This document shows, piece after piece, positions 56,420 through 64,000 of a stretch of DNA of 64,000 nt. Position numbers and translations under genes: made by a program. Origin of the DNA: JALYXI01 sp963716685 (GTDB lineage: Bacteria > Acidobacteriota > Terriglobia > Bryobacterales > Bryobacteraceae). Each line of letters starts with the position of its first letter. Position 1 is the first letter of the stretch. Location of the stretch: positions 1,302,001 to 1,366,000 of the forward strand of contig CAVQTR010000003.1 of NCBI GenBank assembly GCA_963716685.1. Reading direction: 5' to 3'. The notes beneath the pieces were generated by a model. That model made no database searches. It was not told the origin of the DNA and saw only the letters and a list, made by a program, of their open reading frames with translations.

Positions 56420-57009
56420 GGCTGGTGCGTCCAGCCTTCGCGCCAGCCCGTCCGGATCGCCGCCCATGTACCTTTGGTCAGGTCGGGAAAGGCCGCCGTG
56501 TTCTGGCCACGCGTCTTCAGCACCTGGCGAAACTCTTCGAAAGCCCGTTCGGGATCGGCAGGCTGCGGGGCCGCGACAGCGCGCTGTTGCGGCAGAAACG
56601 CGCGGTTCACCTTTTCCGCAAACGTGCGGATCGCTTCGTCATCGCCCGGCCCGAACGGCACCGCGTTCAGCACCAGCTCCACGCCGCCCGGGCCCGGCAC
56701 GCGCGCAATCAGAATCGACTTCGGAAACAGGCCGCTCGAAGGCGTGGTGCCAGGCGCCATGCGCAGCAGCAGCGGCTCGCCTTCAATGCCGTCGATCGCC
56801 AGATAAATCGCGGAGGGATGAATCGGGTCGCGCTCGAGCGAGGCGAAATACGGTTTGGTATCGGTCAGCTTCAGAATCGCCGCGCGTGAAGCGATGCGGG
56901 CGCGCAGCTCGTCGGTGAACGGCTTGTTTCCGGCCAGTTCGAAAACCAGATTCGCAATGGCCGCGGCTTCGCCCGTGCGCACCGGTAAATCGAAAAGGCT
57001 CGGCGTCAT
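56416..57009 (-). CDS. Unknown conserved protein between galU and a TlpA-like gene
   Basis: A 197-residue protein starting at ATG 57009, whose start overlaps the galU stop (ATGA) and whose stop overlaps the TlpA-like start (ATGA). No signal peptide or membrane segment. Conserved-looking segments are FELAGNKPFTDELRARIASRAA, HPSAIYLAIDGIEGEPLLLRMA and PGGVELVLNAVPFGPGDDEAIRTFAE. The last has a turn-rich loop like a sugar- or nucleotide-binding site, but I can name no family. Genetic coupling to galU suggests a role near UDP-glucose, but this is only context. Confidence 0.7.
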   Translation of the reverse strand: MTPSLFDLPVRTGEAAAIANLVFELAGNKPFTDELRARIASRAAILKLTDTKPYFASLERDPIHPSAIYLAIDGIEGEPLLLRMAPGTTPSSGLFPKSILIARVPGPGGVELVLNAVPFGPGDDEAIRTFAEKVNRAFLPQQRAVAAPQPADPERAFEEFRQVLKTRGQNTAAFPDLTKGTWAAIRTGWREGWTHQP

Positions 57010-57893
57010 TGAATGTCCAGCGACTTTAAATACGCGCGGAAATCGCCGCCCAGATCTTCCCGGCGCAGCGCGAATTCCACGGTGGCTTTCAAAAAGCCCA
57101 GCTTGTCTCCGGCATCGTAACGCTTGCCTTCGAAGCGGCACGCGTACACCGGCCGGCTGCGCAGCAGATGCTTCAGCGCATCGGTCAGCTGAATCTCGGA
57201 ACCGGCGCCGGCTTCAATCGCGCCAATGGAGTGGAAAATCTCCGGCGTCAGCACATAGCGGCCGATGATCGCCAGATTCGAAGGCGCGTCTTTAGCCTTG
57301 GGCTTTTCCACCATATCCGTGATGCGGAAAACGCGGTCGCGCGTGCCGTTGTAGAGAATCGGTTCCGCCGCCACCACGCCATACGCGGAGATCTTGTCGT
57401 TCGGCACTTCCATTACCGCCAGCACCGGCGCGTTGAAGAACTCGTAGACGTCCAGCAGCTGCCGGATGCACGGCGTTTCGGCTTCGATCACGTCGTCCGC
57501 CAGCACCACGCAGAACGGCTCGTTGCCCACCAGATCGCTTGCGCGCATCACCGCGTGTCCCAGACCGAGCGCTTCCTTCTGCCGGATGTAGGAAACATCG
57601 ATCATGTCCGAAACATTGCGCACGATCGCCAGCAGATCGGTCTTGTTGCGCGTCTCCAGCAGATTTTCCAGCTCGAAGCTGACGTCGAAATGATCCTCGA
57701 TCGCGCTCTTGCCGCGTCCCGTGACGATGATAATATTCTGAATTCCCGATCGAATTGCTTCCTCTACTCCATATTGAATAATCGGCTTATCAACAATGGG
57801 AAGCATCTCTTTCGGCTGCGCCTTGGTGGCGGGCAGGAAGCGGGTTCCGAGCCCCGCTGCGGGGAAGACGGCTTTGCGGACTTTCGCAGGCAT
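57006..57893 (-). CDS. galU: UTP-glucose-1-phosphate uridylyltransferase
   Basis: A 295-residue nucleotidyltransferase making UDP-glucose. The N-terminal signature is FPAAGLGTRFLPATKAQPKEMLPI, with the catalytic-site Arg and Lys in place. VVLADDVI carries the metal-binding Asp, followed by VEKPKAKDAPSNLAIIGRYVLTPEIF, and YACRFEGKRYDAGDKLGFLKATVEF near the end. The length and order are those of GalU and not of GtaB fusions. It starts 6 bases after pruA and ends in an ATGA overlap with an unknown gene. UDP-glucose feeds glycan and trehalose synthesis. Confidence 0.95.
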   Translation of the reverse strand: MPAKVRKAVFPAAGLGTRFLPATKAQPKEMLPIVDKPIIQYGVEEAIRSGIQNIIIVTGRGKSAIEDHFDVSFELENLLETRNKTDLLAIVRNVSDMIDVSYIRQKEALGLGHAVMRASDLVGNEPFCVVLADDVIEAETPCIRQLLDVYEFFNAPVLAVMEVPNDKISAYGVVAAEPILYNGTRDRVFRITDMVEKPKAKDAPSNLAIIGRYVLTPEIFHSIGAIEAGAGSEIQLTDALKHLLRSRPVYACRFEGKRYDAGDKLGFLKATVEFALRREDLGGDFRAYLKSLDIQ

Positions 57894-57899
57894 CAGGCT

Positions 57900-59453
57900 C
57901 TAGTTTAGTCGTTCCGCAATTGATTTCGCCTGTAAAAACAACAGCAGATAGTCAGGTCCGCCCGCTTTCGAATCCGTGCCCGACATATTGAAGCCGCCGA
58001 ACGGATGCGCACCCACCATCGCGCCGGTGCACTTGCGGTTAATGTACATATTGCCGACAAAGAAGTGCCGGCGCGCCTGCTCAATGTGGTCGGGATCGGT
58101 GGAAAATACCGCGCCGGTTAAACCATATTGCGAATCATTGGCGAGGGCGAGAGCGTGGCCGAAATCGGTGGCGCGGGTGACCGCGAGAACCGGGCCGAAG
58201 ATCTCTTCCTGGAAGATGCGCGCGTGGCTCTCCACGTCCGCGATGATCGTGGGCGGAATGAAATACCCTTCGCCATCCACCTTCCGTTCGGGCGTCAGCA
58301 GCCGCCCTTCGCCCTTGCCCGTTTCGATGTACTGCAGAATCGATTTGCGCGCGCCCTCGCTGATCACCGGGCCCATGTAATTTGCCGGATCGTCTGTGGG
58401 TCCGATGGTGAGCGTGGCCGCTTTCGCCTCCAGCTTTGCCACGAACTCGTCGTAGACATGCGTATCAACAATCGCGCGCGAACATGCCGAGCACTTCTGG
58501 CCCTGATAGCCGAAGGCCGAATACAGAACGCCGTCCACTGCTTTATCCAGGTCGCAGTGCGCATCCACGATAATGGCGTCCTTGCCGCCCATTTCGGCCA
58601 CCACGCGTTTGATCCACAGCTGGCCGGGCTGATGCTTCGCGGCGAGCTCATTGATATGCAGGCCCACATCGCGCGATCCGGTAAAGGATACAAAGCGCGT
58701 CTTCGGATGCTGCACCAGCAGATCACCGATGGCCGCGCCGCTGCCGGTCAGGAGGCTAAACGATTTCGGCGGAAAGCCCGCTTCCAGCAGCAGTTCGGCG
58801 AACTTCGCCGCAATCACCGGCGTCTCGCTTGAAGGCTTGATCACAACCGTGTTGCCCGCCACCAGCGCCGCGACGGTCATGCCGGCCAGAATCGCGAGCG
58901 AGAAGTTCCATGGCGGAATCACGATGCCCACGCCCAGTGGCAGGTAATGCAGCTCGTCCTTTTCGCCCGGCAGCTGCACCACGGGCTGCGGACCCGCCAG
59001 GCGCGCCATCTCGCGCGCGTAATACTCACAGAAGTCGATGGCTTCGGCGGTTTCGGCTTCGGCTTCCGGCCACGTCTTGCCGGATTCGTAAACCAGCCAC
59101 GCATCAAACTCCAGCTTGCGCGCGCGCAGCAGCTCCGCCGCGCGCATCAGCATGCCGACACGCGTCTCCGCCGGCGTTCGCGACCACTCCGGAAAAAACT
59201 GCCAGGCCGCGTCCACCGCCTGCTGCGCCAGCTCCGGCGTAGCCTTCGACAAAATCCCGACCACTTCCGAAGGCCGCGACGGATTTACCGATCGAAGCTT
59301 GTCGTCGGTGCGCACGCGCCGCCCGCCGATGATCAACTCATATTCCTGGCCGAAAGCATCGCGCACGCGGCCCTGCGCCACTTCCATGGCGTGGCGGTTG
59401 TTCGGATCGGCGAAATCGGTATACGGCTCGTTGCGGAATTCAGGCAGGTTCAT
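57900..59453 (-). CDS. pruA: 1-pyrroline-5-carboxylate dehydrogenase
   Basis: A 517-residue aldehyde dehydrogenase of the stand-alone P5C dehydrogenase type, which oxidises glutamate semialdehyde to glutamate with NAD. NAD-binding segments include PPWNFSLAILAGMTVAALVAGNTV. The catalytic Glu is in VAEMGGKDAIIVD and the catalytic Cys is in GYQGQKCSACSRAIV. The N-terminus starts NLPEFRNEPYTDFADP, as in bacterial PruA. There is no proline dehydrogenase gene next to it. Its ATG overlaps the upstream MBL stop by 4 bases (ATGA). Confidence 0.92.
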   Translation of the reverse strand: MNLPEFRNEPYTDFADPNNRHAMEVAQGRVRDAFGQEYELIIGGRRVRTDDKLRSVNPSRPSEVVGILSKATPELAQQAVDAAWQFFPEWSRTPAETRVGMLMRAAELLRARKLEFDAWLVYESGKTWPEAEAETAEAIDFCEYYAREMARLAGPQPVVQLPGEKDELHYLPLGVGIVIPPWNFSLAILAGMTVAALVAGNTVVIKPSSETPVIAAKFAELLLEAGFPPKSFSLLTGSGAAIGDLLVQHPKTRFVSFTGSRDVGLHINELAAKHQPGQLWIKRVVAEMGGKDAIIVDAHCDLDKAVDGVLYSAFGYQGQKCSACSRAIVDTHVYDEFVAKLEAKAATLTIGPTDDPANYMGPVISEGARKSILQYIETGKGEGRLLTPERKVDGEGYFIPPTIIADVESHARIFQEEIFGPVLAVTRATDFGHALALANDSQYGLTGAVFSTDPDHIEQARRHFFVGNMYINRKCTGAMVGAHPFGGFNMSGTDSKAGGPDYLLLFLQAKSIAERLN

Positions 59454-60268
59454 GGAATTGTCTCGATCAGCTTCCCGCTTTCGTCAATGCGCCCGAAAGC
59501 GTGTTTCATATCGTGGCCGAAGCCCAGCCACCAGTTTTCGCGCGCGGCCTGAGCCAGCAGACGCGTCCGCGATTCCATGGTGGTCACGGGAAACAAATCG
59601 AACGCGGCCACCCATGTGATCTTTAGATGCTCCGCCGTGGGCACAAGATCCGCCAGCAGGCAGAACGTCTCGCCCTGTGACTGCGCTTTCACCACCATCA
59701 TGTCGCGGTTGTGGCCCGGAGCCACTTCCACGCTGATCCCGGGCGCAAGCTCCGCCGAGCCGGTCAGCAGAGTCATGCGGCCGGATTCCACCAGCGGATC
59801 GTAATTCTCATCCCGGTAACTTACACTGTCGCGCGGACTCCGCGAGTGCGCGTATTCCCATTCGCCGCGCTGCGTGAAATAGCGGGCTTTCGGCAGCGTC
59901 GGCTCACCGCGAAACATGTTGCCGCTGCAATGGTCCCAGTGCAGATGCGAATTGATCACCAGATCGATCCGCTCCGGGTCCACACCCTGTGCTGACAGTA
60001 CTTCCGGCAGCGGCACGACCCGCTCCGGCATGCCCATGCGTTCGCGCGAGCGGTCATCAAACTCATACCCGCCGCCCGTCTCGATCAGGACGGCGTGCTC
60101 GCCCGTTTCGATCAGGTATGAGTTAAACGCGAGCGGAATGCGGTTCCGTTCATCGGCCTCAATGCGCTTCGACCAGAGCGTTTTCGGCACAATGCCGAAC
60201 ATCACGCCGCCGTCCCATAGGTAGTGCCCGGACCGAATCAGCCGGATCTGAAAGTCGCCTAGATTCAG
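59450..60268 (-). CDS. MBL-fold metallo-hydrolase with CTG start in a CTGA overlap
   Basis: About 272 residues. The zinc motif is INSHLHWDHCSGN (HxHxDH), with later ligands in VEVAPGHNRD and LLADLVPTAE and a C-terminal GFGHDM. The N-terminus of relatives reads xLGDFQIxLIxxG; here that segment (NLGDFQIRLIRSG) begins immediately after a CTG at 60266-60268, and no ATG, GTG or TTG is placed to start it. The CTG lies inside CTGA, where TGA is the stop of the ytxH-like gene. The stop overlaps pruA (ATGA). It is like AHL-lactonase/quercetinase-type hydrolases, but the substrate is unknown. Confidence 0.83.
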   Translation of the reverse strand: MNLGDFQIRLIRSGHYLWDGGVMFGIVPKTLWSKRIEADERNRIPLAFNSYLIETGEHAVLIETGGGYEFDDRSRERMGMPERVVPLPEVLSAQGVDPERIDLVINSHLHWDHCSGNMFRGEPTLPKARYFTQRGEWEYAHSRSPRDSVSYRDENYDPLVESGRMTLLTGSAELAPGISVEVAPGHNRDMMVVKAQSQGETFCLLADLVPTAEHLKITWVAAFDLFPVTTMESRTRLLAQAARENWWLGFGHDMKHAFGRIDESGKLIETIP

Positions 60269-60531
60269 CCCTGCACCATCTTGCGTCCGCGGTCGAACAG
60301 CGCCGCCGCTTCTTCGGCCAGCGCGCGTCCGCGATCGTAAAGATCCTTGCCCTGATCCATCAGCTGTTTGCCGGATTCGGTAATCGCACCGAGGCTTTCG
60401 TCCGCCTTTCCGGTGATGAAAGTCCGGCTCTCCTGGCCGGATTTCGGCGCGTAGAGAAGCGCCACGGAGGCGCCCACAACCGCGCCCGCAATAAACCACA
60501 TAATCCCGCTGCCGCTATCCTGATCGGACAT
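60265..60531 (-). CDS. YtxH-like small membrane protein
   Basis: An 88-residue protein with one membrane segment close to the N-terminus (IMWFIAGAVVGASVALLYAPKSG). A helical, coiled-coil-like tail follows (LGAITESGKQLMDQGKDLYDRGRALAEEA). The GxxxGAxxALLxAPxSG pattern is diagnostic of YtxH/gas-vesicle-protein-like small proteins. Bacillus YtxH is stress-induced; the role here is unknown. It is the first gene of the minus-strand operon that runs to carB, and its stop is shared with the start of the MBL gene. Confidence 0.83.
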   Translation of the reverse strand: MSDQDSGSGIMWFIAGAVVGASVALLYAPKSGQESRTFITGKADESLGAITESGKQLMDQGKDLYDRGRALAEEAAALFDRGRKMVQG

Positions 60532-60567
60532 TGCTGTTTCTCCTAACGGCTAGGATATCCTGAAATC

Positions 60568-60858
60568 ATGATGCCCGAAGATGAATCCCACGACCTCGAT
60601 CTGGTCCCTGTATTCAGTTCCTCCAACCACGATGGCGAGATGGAGGCCACCACGATCAAGGGGATTCTGGAGGCGAACGATATCCCGGCGATTCTGGTGG
60701 GACCGAGCTCCATCCCCTCCCTGGAGTTTCAGGTACAGGTGCCCGAAGGGCTGCTGGCCGAGGCGGAAGCGGTGATCGCCGAAGCGCGCGCGGCCGGACC
60801 GAAAGCCGCCATGGAAGCGGAACTGGAATCCGAGAGAGCCGAATCCGAACTGCTTTAG
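60568..60858 (+). CDS. DUF2007 putative signal-transducing protein
   Basis: A 96-residue protein. The core LVPVFSSSNHDGEMEATTIKGILEANDIPAILVG, in two halves, followed by LEFQVQVPEGLLAEAEAVIAEA, is the DUF2007 fold. This resembles small signal-transducing or regulatory domains of the GlnB-like ferredoxin-fold type. The tail is acidic and Ala/Glu-rich. It is divergent from the ytxH-like gene across 36 bases, and its last 4 bases overlap the convergent lipoprotein gene. The function is unknown. Confidence 0.8.
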   Translation: MMPEDESHDLDLVPVFSSSNHDGEMEATTIKGILEANDIPAILVGPSSIPSLEFQVQVPEGLLAEAEAVIAEARAAGPKAAMEAELESERAESELL

Positions 60859-61292
60859 TGCTCGACGGTCACCAGCACGGTTCCGAGGTCGCGAACTGCG
60901 CCCTTTTTGCTAATGGCGCGGGCGGTAATCTGGTGGACACCGGTCGGGATTGCGGCGGTATCGAGAGGCACCGCGAATTCCATATCGGCCGTGCTGCCGA
61001 ATTCCGGATAGCTCTTGATCACGTCAGGCCGCAGCCCGCTGACCTTGCCGTATTCGGAGAAGGAACGGTCCACGTAGATGGCGATTTTGTCGATGCCATC
61101 TTCGCTGAGCGCCCAGCCCGCAACGGGAACCACGCCCTTCACCACAGTGTTCTGCGCCGGTGAATCCAGCCAGCCCAGAGGCAGCCTGAGCTTGGTATCG
61201 GGAGCACTGGAGCACCCCGCGGCGAACAGAACGGTCAGCAGGGTTGTCGCGATTGCTCCGCGCAGCGTAAGTGTCTTCTGTCTCTTATCCAA
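60855..61292 (-). CDS. Lipoprotein with Ig-like domain
   Basis: A 145-residue protein with a lipoprotein signal peptide: LLTVLFAAGCSS, with the lipidated Cys at about residue 27. The mature domain begins LPLGWLDSPAQNTVVKG and continues VPVAGWALSEDGIDKIAIYVD, with a C-terminal ITARAISKKGAVRDLGTVLVTVEH. This is a beta-sandwich of the type often attached to bacterial surface proteins (Ig-like, 'VxGWAxDxxGI' pattern). The anchor is probably the inner leaflet of the outer membrane. The role is unknown. It is divergent from the polytopic membrane gene by about 40 bases. Confidence 0.8.
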   Translation of the reverse strand: MDKRQKTLTLRGAIATTLLTVLFAAGCSSAPDTKLRLPLGWLDSPAQNTVVKGVVPVAGWALSEDGIDKIAIYVDRSFSEYGKVSGLRPDVIKSYPEFGSTADMEFAVPLDTAAIPTGVHQITARAISKKGAVRDLGTVLVTVEH

Positions 61293-61333
61293 AACCTTAT
61301 CAGGGTAACACGCCTTATGTTAACCTCACGCTC

Positions 61334-63046
61334 ATGCCCGAACGCCCCGCAGACAGCCGATACGCCCGTGTTTTAAGCGCCTGCGTGCTGTTTGGCGGCA
61401 TCGCCACTTTCTTTGCGGCGGTGGTGATGTGCATACGTTTCTATACCGCCGCGCCGTTCGCGGACACGTGGATGATCATCGACGAACTGGTGATGAATCA
61501 CGGCCGCGGTTCGCTCGCGCTGCTCTGGACGCAGCACAACGAACACCGCATGGCGCTGGCAAAGCTGCTGATGTGGGCGGACATTTTCTGGCTGCGCGGC
61601 AACGGCAAATCGCTCTTCGTGGAAACGTATCTGGTGCAGCTTCTGGAAGCGCTGCTGCTGGCCTGGGCGGTGCGGAGTCTGGGCGCATGGCGCTGGCTCG
61701 AGACGCGCTCGCTGCTGGGCCTCGCGCTGTTCTGCGCGTTCTGCCCCATTCAGTACGAGATCTTCGTCTGGAGCTTCGGCGTGCAGGTGGCGCCGGCTTA
61801 CGCGCTGGCCGCGCTCGCGTTCATCGCCATGGCCTGCTACGCGCGGCGCCCGGGTCCGTTCCCACTGGCGGTCTCGATCGGTGCCGCGGTGGCCGCACCG
61901 CTGACGCTGGCGGGCGGTCAGGTGGTCTGGCCGCTGCTCTGCATCGCGGCCTGGAATCTGCGGGTGCGCGCGCGGGTGATCGCCGGAATCCTGTTGACGT
62001 GGATTCTGTTTCTGGGCATCTATCTCATCGGTTACGTGCGGCCTTCGCAGCATGCGGACACCTTCGCTTCGCTGCGCCGGCCGGGCGCGCTGCTGCAATA
62101 CGTTCTGCTCTATTTCGCCGGAAGCTGGGATGCGCTCAGCCGCCCGCTGGGTTACGCTCTGGCCACCGCGGGCATCCTGACCGTAATCGCCTGGAACGCC
62201 AAAGCGGTGCTGCGCCGCGATGTCTCGCCGCTGCGCGTGGCCGTGCTGGCGCTCGCGTCCTCGCTGATCGCGAACGCGTTCCTTACCGCGCTGGGCCGGT
62301 TGAACTTCGGCCTCGAACAGGCCACCACCAGCCGCTATCAGACTTCGGCGCTGCTCTTTTGGTGCTGCCTCTTCATCCTGTGCGTCGACGTGCTGCTGGT
62401 GCAGGCGCCGAAGCTGGTGGCGCCGCTGACCGGCTTCGTGCTGCTGGTGATGCTGATCTCGGCTTTCCATATCAAAGCTCCGTGGCGTGATGCGGCGTTC
62501 TGGTCGAACCGCATCAAAACCGGCACGCCGACGCTGCTCGCCGACGTGAAAGACGATCCGGTGATCAGCGCCAACCTGCTGGGCACGCCATTCTGGATCT
62601 TCCGCGACACCGGATTTCTGCGTGCGCGCGGACTTTCGGTTTACGACACCTTCGAATTCCGGCGCATGGGCGTGCTGCTGCCCTCGATCTACGAAGTCTC
62701 CGATGCCGGGCGCTGCGCTGGTTACTTCGACAAAACCGAACCTGTGGCCGATTCCCAGTGGCCGGGTTACCGCGCCAGCGGCTGGGGCTGGGACCGGACG
62801 CTCGCGCGGCCGATCGAGAAACTCGTGATCACCAACGAAGCCGGACGCATCGTGGGACTGGCGACCGGCGGCGCGGAGCGGGCGGATGTGAAACGCGTGG
62901 TTCCCGGCGTGACCAGTTCCTTCACCGGCTGGCACGGGTACATCAACGGCTCCATGAGCTGGCGCGAAGGCCACGCTTATGGCGAACTGCCGGATGGTCA
63001 CACGGTTTGTCCGATTCCCGGCGCACCTTTGCGAACGCAGCTCTGA
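61334..63046 (+). CDS. Polytopic inner-membrane protein, glycosyltransferase-like
   Basis: A 570-residue protein with about 10 helices. The start at ATG 61334 puts the first segment at ARVLSACVLFGGIATFFAAVVM. An early loop has FADTWMIIDELVMNHGRGSLALLWTQHNEHRM, with acidic and His residues as in GT-C glycosyltransferases. Central helices such as LLGLALFCAFCPIQYEIFVW and PLLCIAAWNLRVRARVIAGILL follow. The last 150 residues are a soluble periplasmic-type domain (GYINGSMSWREGHAYGELPDG). The GT-C assignment is suggested by layout and not proven. Its 3' end overlaps the methyltransferase gene by 49 bases. Confidence 0.72.
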   Translation: MPERPADSRYARVLSACVLFGGIATFFAAVVMCIRFYTAAPFADTWMIIDELVMNHGRGSLALLWTQHNEHRMALAKLLMWADIFWLRGNGKSLFVETYLVQLLEALLLAWAVRSLGAWRWLETRSLLGLALFCAFCPIQYEIFVWSFGVQVAPAYALAALAFIAMACYARRPGPFPLAVSIGAAVAAPLTLAGGQVVWPLLCIAAWNLRVRARVIAGILLTWILFLGIYLIGYVRPSQHADTFASLRRPGALLQYVLLYFAGSWDALSRPLGYALATAGILTVIAWNAKAVLRRDVSPLRVAVLALASSLIANAFLTALGRLNFGLEQATTSRYQTSALLFWCCLFILCVDVLLVQAPKLVAPLTGFVLLVMLISAFHIKAPWRDAAFWSNRIKTGTPTLLADVKDDPVISANLLGTPFWIFRDTGFLRARGLSVYDTFEFRRMGVLLPSIYEVSDAGRCAGYFDKTEPVADSQWPGYRASGWGWDRTLARPIEKLVITNEAGRIVGLATGGAERADVKRVVPGVTSSFTGWHGYINGSMSWREGHAYGELPDGHTVCPIPGAPLRTQL

Positions 63047-63810
63047 ACGGAGACCACTTTGCGAAACGGAAACTCGTCGTACGGCCGTCCGGCGCGCCAC
63101 TGGTTGTGCCCGGCGGCGGAAAGATAATACGTGTCGTCCTCACGCCGGAGCGCTTCGACTAAAGCTTCCGGATCCGACGGCTCGCGGCTGGCGAGCGTGG
63201 CCTGGTACCGCAGCACCTGCCGCAGCTGTTCGCGATGAAAGGCGGCTCCGTTGCCGGAGACTACGAAATCCACGGCGTGCAAAGAGACGCCGCCGGTTTT
63301 CAGATGGCGCGCAACGCCACTGAACACCGAACCCAGCGCCGGTTCGTGGATGTGTTCCAGAACGCTGATCGAATACACGCAATCGAACTGCTCCGAACCA
63401 AGCGCGGCCGTCCTGCCGGAAAACCGGTCGCTGATGATCCGCACGCCAGGACACGCCGTCCGGTATTCCTCCACGTCCACGGGGCCGTGCCCGCTGCCAT
63501 CGTAGGGATCGACTACCGTCACGCGGTAACCCAGTTCCGCCAGCGTCTTCGCGACCACGGGTTCGCCTCCGCCAACCTCGAGCAGGCTCGCACCGGGCGG
63601 CACCACGCCGAGGACAGCCTTCAGCATCCACGGCCTCTGCTGATCTTTGAGGTCGTTCTCGAGCGCGGTGAACTGCGGCAGCGAGTCGCAGCTGTCGCAG
63701 TAATCGCGAACCGTGCCGCAGCTCAGCGGGGGCACGGCATACCGGCCGGCATAGAGCCGGATCAGATGTACTTTCTCGGCATCCTGCAGAGCGCGCGGGA
63801 AAATGCGCAT
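62998..63810 (-). CDS. Class I SAM-dependent methyltransferase
   Basis: A 270-residue protein. SAM motif I is LLEVGGGEPVVAKTLA, followed by VTVVDPYDG as motif II, and CVYSISVLEHIHEPALGSV for motif III-IV, where the DxxxSxxVLEHI form marks small-molecule or glycan methyltransferases. The start region contains CGTVRDYCDSCDSLPQF, with three Cys that could bind zinc. The C-terminus is a helical cap (FHREQLRQVLRYQATLASREPSDPE in part). The final 49 bases overlap the convergent membrane gene. It probably belongs with the following minus-strand gene, 5 bases upstream. Confidence 0.83.
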   Translation of the reverse strand: MRIFPRALQDAEKVHLIRLYAGRYAVPPLSCGTVRDYCDSCDSLPQFTALENDLKDQQRPWMLKAVLGVVPPGASLLEVGGGEPVVAKTLAELGYRVTVVDPYDGSGHGPVDVEEYRTACPGVRIISDRFSGRTAALGSEQFDCVYSISVLEHIHEPALGSVFSGVARHLKTGGVSLHAVDFVVSGNGAAFHREQLRQVLRYQATLASREPSDPEALVEALRREDDTYYLSAAGHNQWRAGRPYDEFPFRKVVSVQSCVRKGAPGIGQTV

Positions 63811-63815
63811 GGCAG

Positions 63816-64000
63816 TTACCGCGCGGGGGAACCGGCGAGGAAGCGCTCCACGCGCTCCTCCAGCACGATATCCGGATGCTGGCTCTGGACCAGCGAGAGC
63901 AGCTGTGCATCCGTTGGGTAGAGTCCCGCGAAGACGCTTTCGCCGAACGTTTCCGCGAAGGGCGTCTGCAGGCGGTCGGGGATTCCGGTGTAGAGAAACG
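63816..64000 (-). CDS. C-terminus of an AlgX/DHHW-like SGNH protein, partial
   Basis: Only the last 60 or so codons are in the window; the gene continues past the right edge. The end reads YPTDAQLLSLVQSQHPDIVL, then EERVERFLAG, and stops in PAR. The PDhV-hxExxERFL form of ending is typical of AlgX/AlgJ/DHHW-like SGNH O-acetyltransferases for exported polysaccharides. No catalytic residue is visible in the fragment, so the family is provisional. It is 5 bases upstream of the methyltransferase gene. Confidence 0.6.
   Translation of the reverse strand, partial: FLYTGIPDRLQTPFAETFGESVFAGLYPTDAQLLSLVQSQHPDIVLEERVERFLAGSPAR

Noticed and set aside
61373..63100. 575-codon minus-strand open frame
   Set aside because: Arg/Gln/His-rich antisense shadow of the polytopic membrane gene, with no recognisable domain.

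Overview
The window looks like an ordinary chromosomal stretch of an Acidobacteriota genome, most likely a Solibacter/Bryobacter-type organism (order Bryobacterales). The evidence is the GC-rich coding sequence, two Oar-like TonB-dependent receptors with an N-terminal carboxypeptidase-regulatory-like domain, an ADOP-type (acidobacterial duplicated orphan) ABC permease, and a large secreted protein ending in the TIGR03437 domain that is typical of Solibacter. This assignment comes from family knowledge and was not tested by a search. I found no rRNA or tRNA gene, no CRISPR array, no complete insertion sequence and no prophage.

Layout. 1-3 kb: the end of a TrmH-type RNA methyltransferase, a YdcF-like membrane protein, a Tat-exported ferritin-like protein and a LytTR response regulator. 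3.1-8.6 kb: a co-directional group with inositol-3-phosphate synthase, an SDR epimerase, a LigW-like amidohydrolase, a beta-propeller protein and an SGNH protein. 8.4-14.8 kb: a secreted trypsin-like protease, a CpxA/CpxR-like two-component pair, a di-haem DUF1111 oxidoreductase and a GT4 glycosyltransferase. 15-25.8 kb: an intact TonB-dependent receptor preceded by a strong leader hairpin, a small secreted protein, an unusual four-module hydrolase fusion, an HNH protein, a class V aminotransferase with an amino-acid permease, and an MBL-fold hydrolase. 25.8-31.8 kb: a TonB-dependent receptor broken by four single-base indels, a flavin monooxygenase, a second frameshifted gene and two gene-poor stretches.

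31.8-38.1 kb holds an SDR protein, a small acidobacterial-type hypothetical, a two-gene ABC-2 exporter, an unknown internally duplicated protein coupled to a double zinc ribbon, ThiO and a HipA-like protein. 38.2-46.8 kb is one seven-gene operon: MacA-like adaptor, ATPase, ADOP permease, DUF4097 protein, second ATPase, sigma-54 response regulator and NtrY-like kinase. A good -24/-12 sigma-54 promoter and a perfect 7-1-7 palindrome lie upstream, so the operon may be activated by its own last two products. A bidirectional terminator separates it from a 1124-residue Ig-like secreted protein.

50.3-64 kb: a Kdo hydroxylase, then an eight-gene minus-strand operon (ytxH-like, MBL hydrolase, pruA, galU, unknown, TlpA-like, carA, carB) joined mostly by stop/start overlaps. 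It is followed by a DUF2007 protein, a lipoprotein, a polytopic membrane protein, a methyltransferase and the end of an AlgX/DHHW-like gene.

Two general traits stand out. Seven of twelve convergent gene pairs overlap at their 3' ends. Two MBL-fold genes appear to start at a CTG inside a CTGA overlap with the upstream stop codon.
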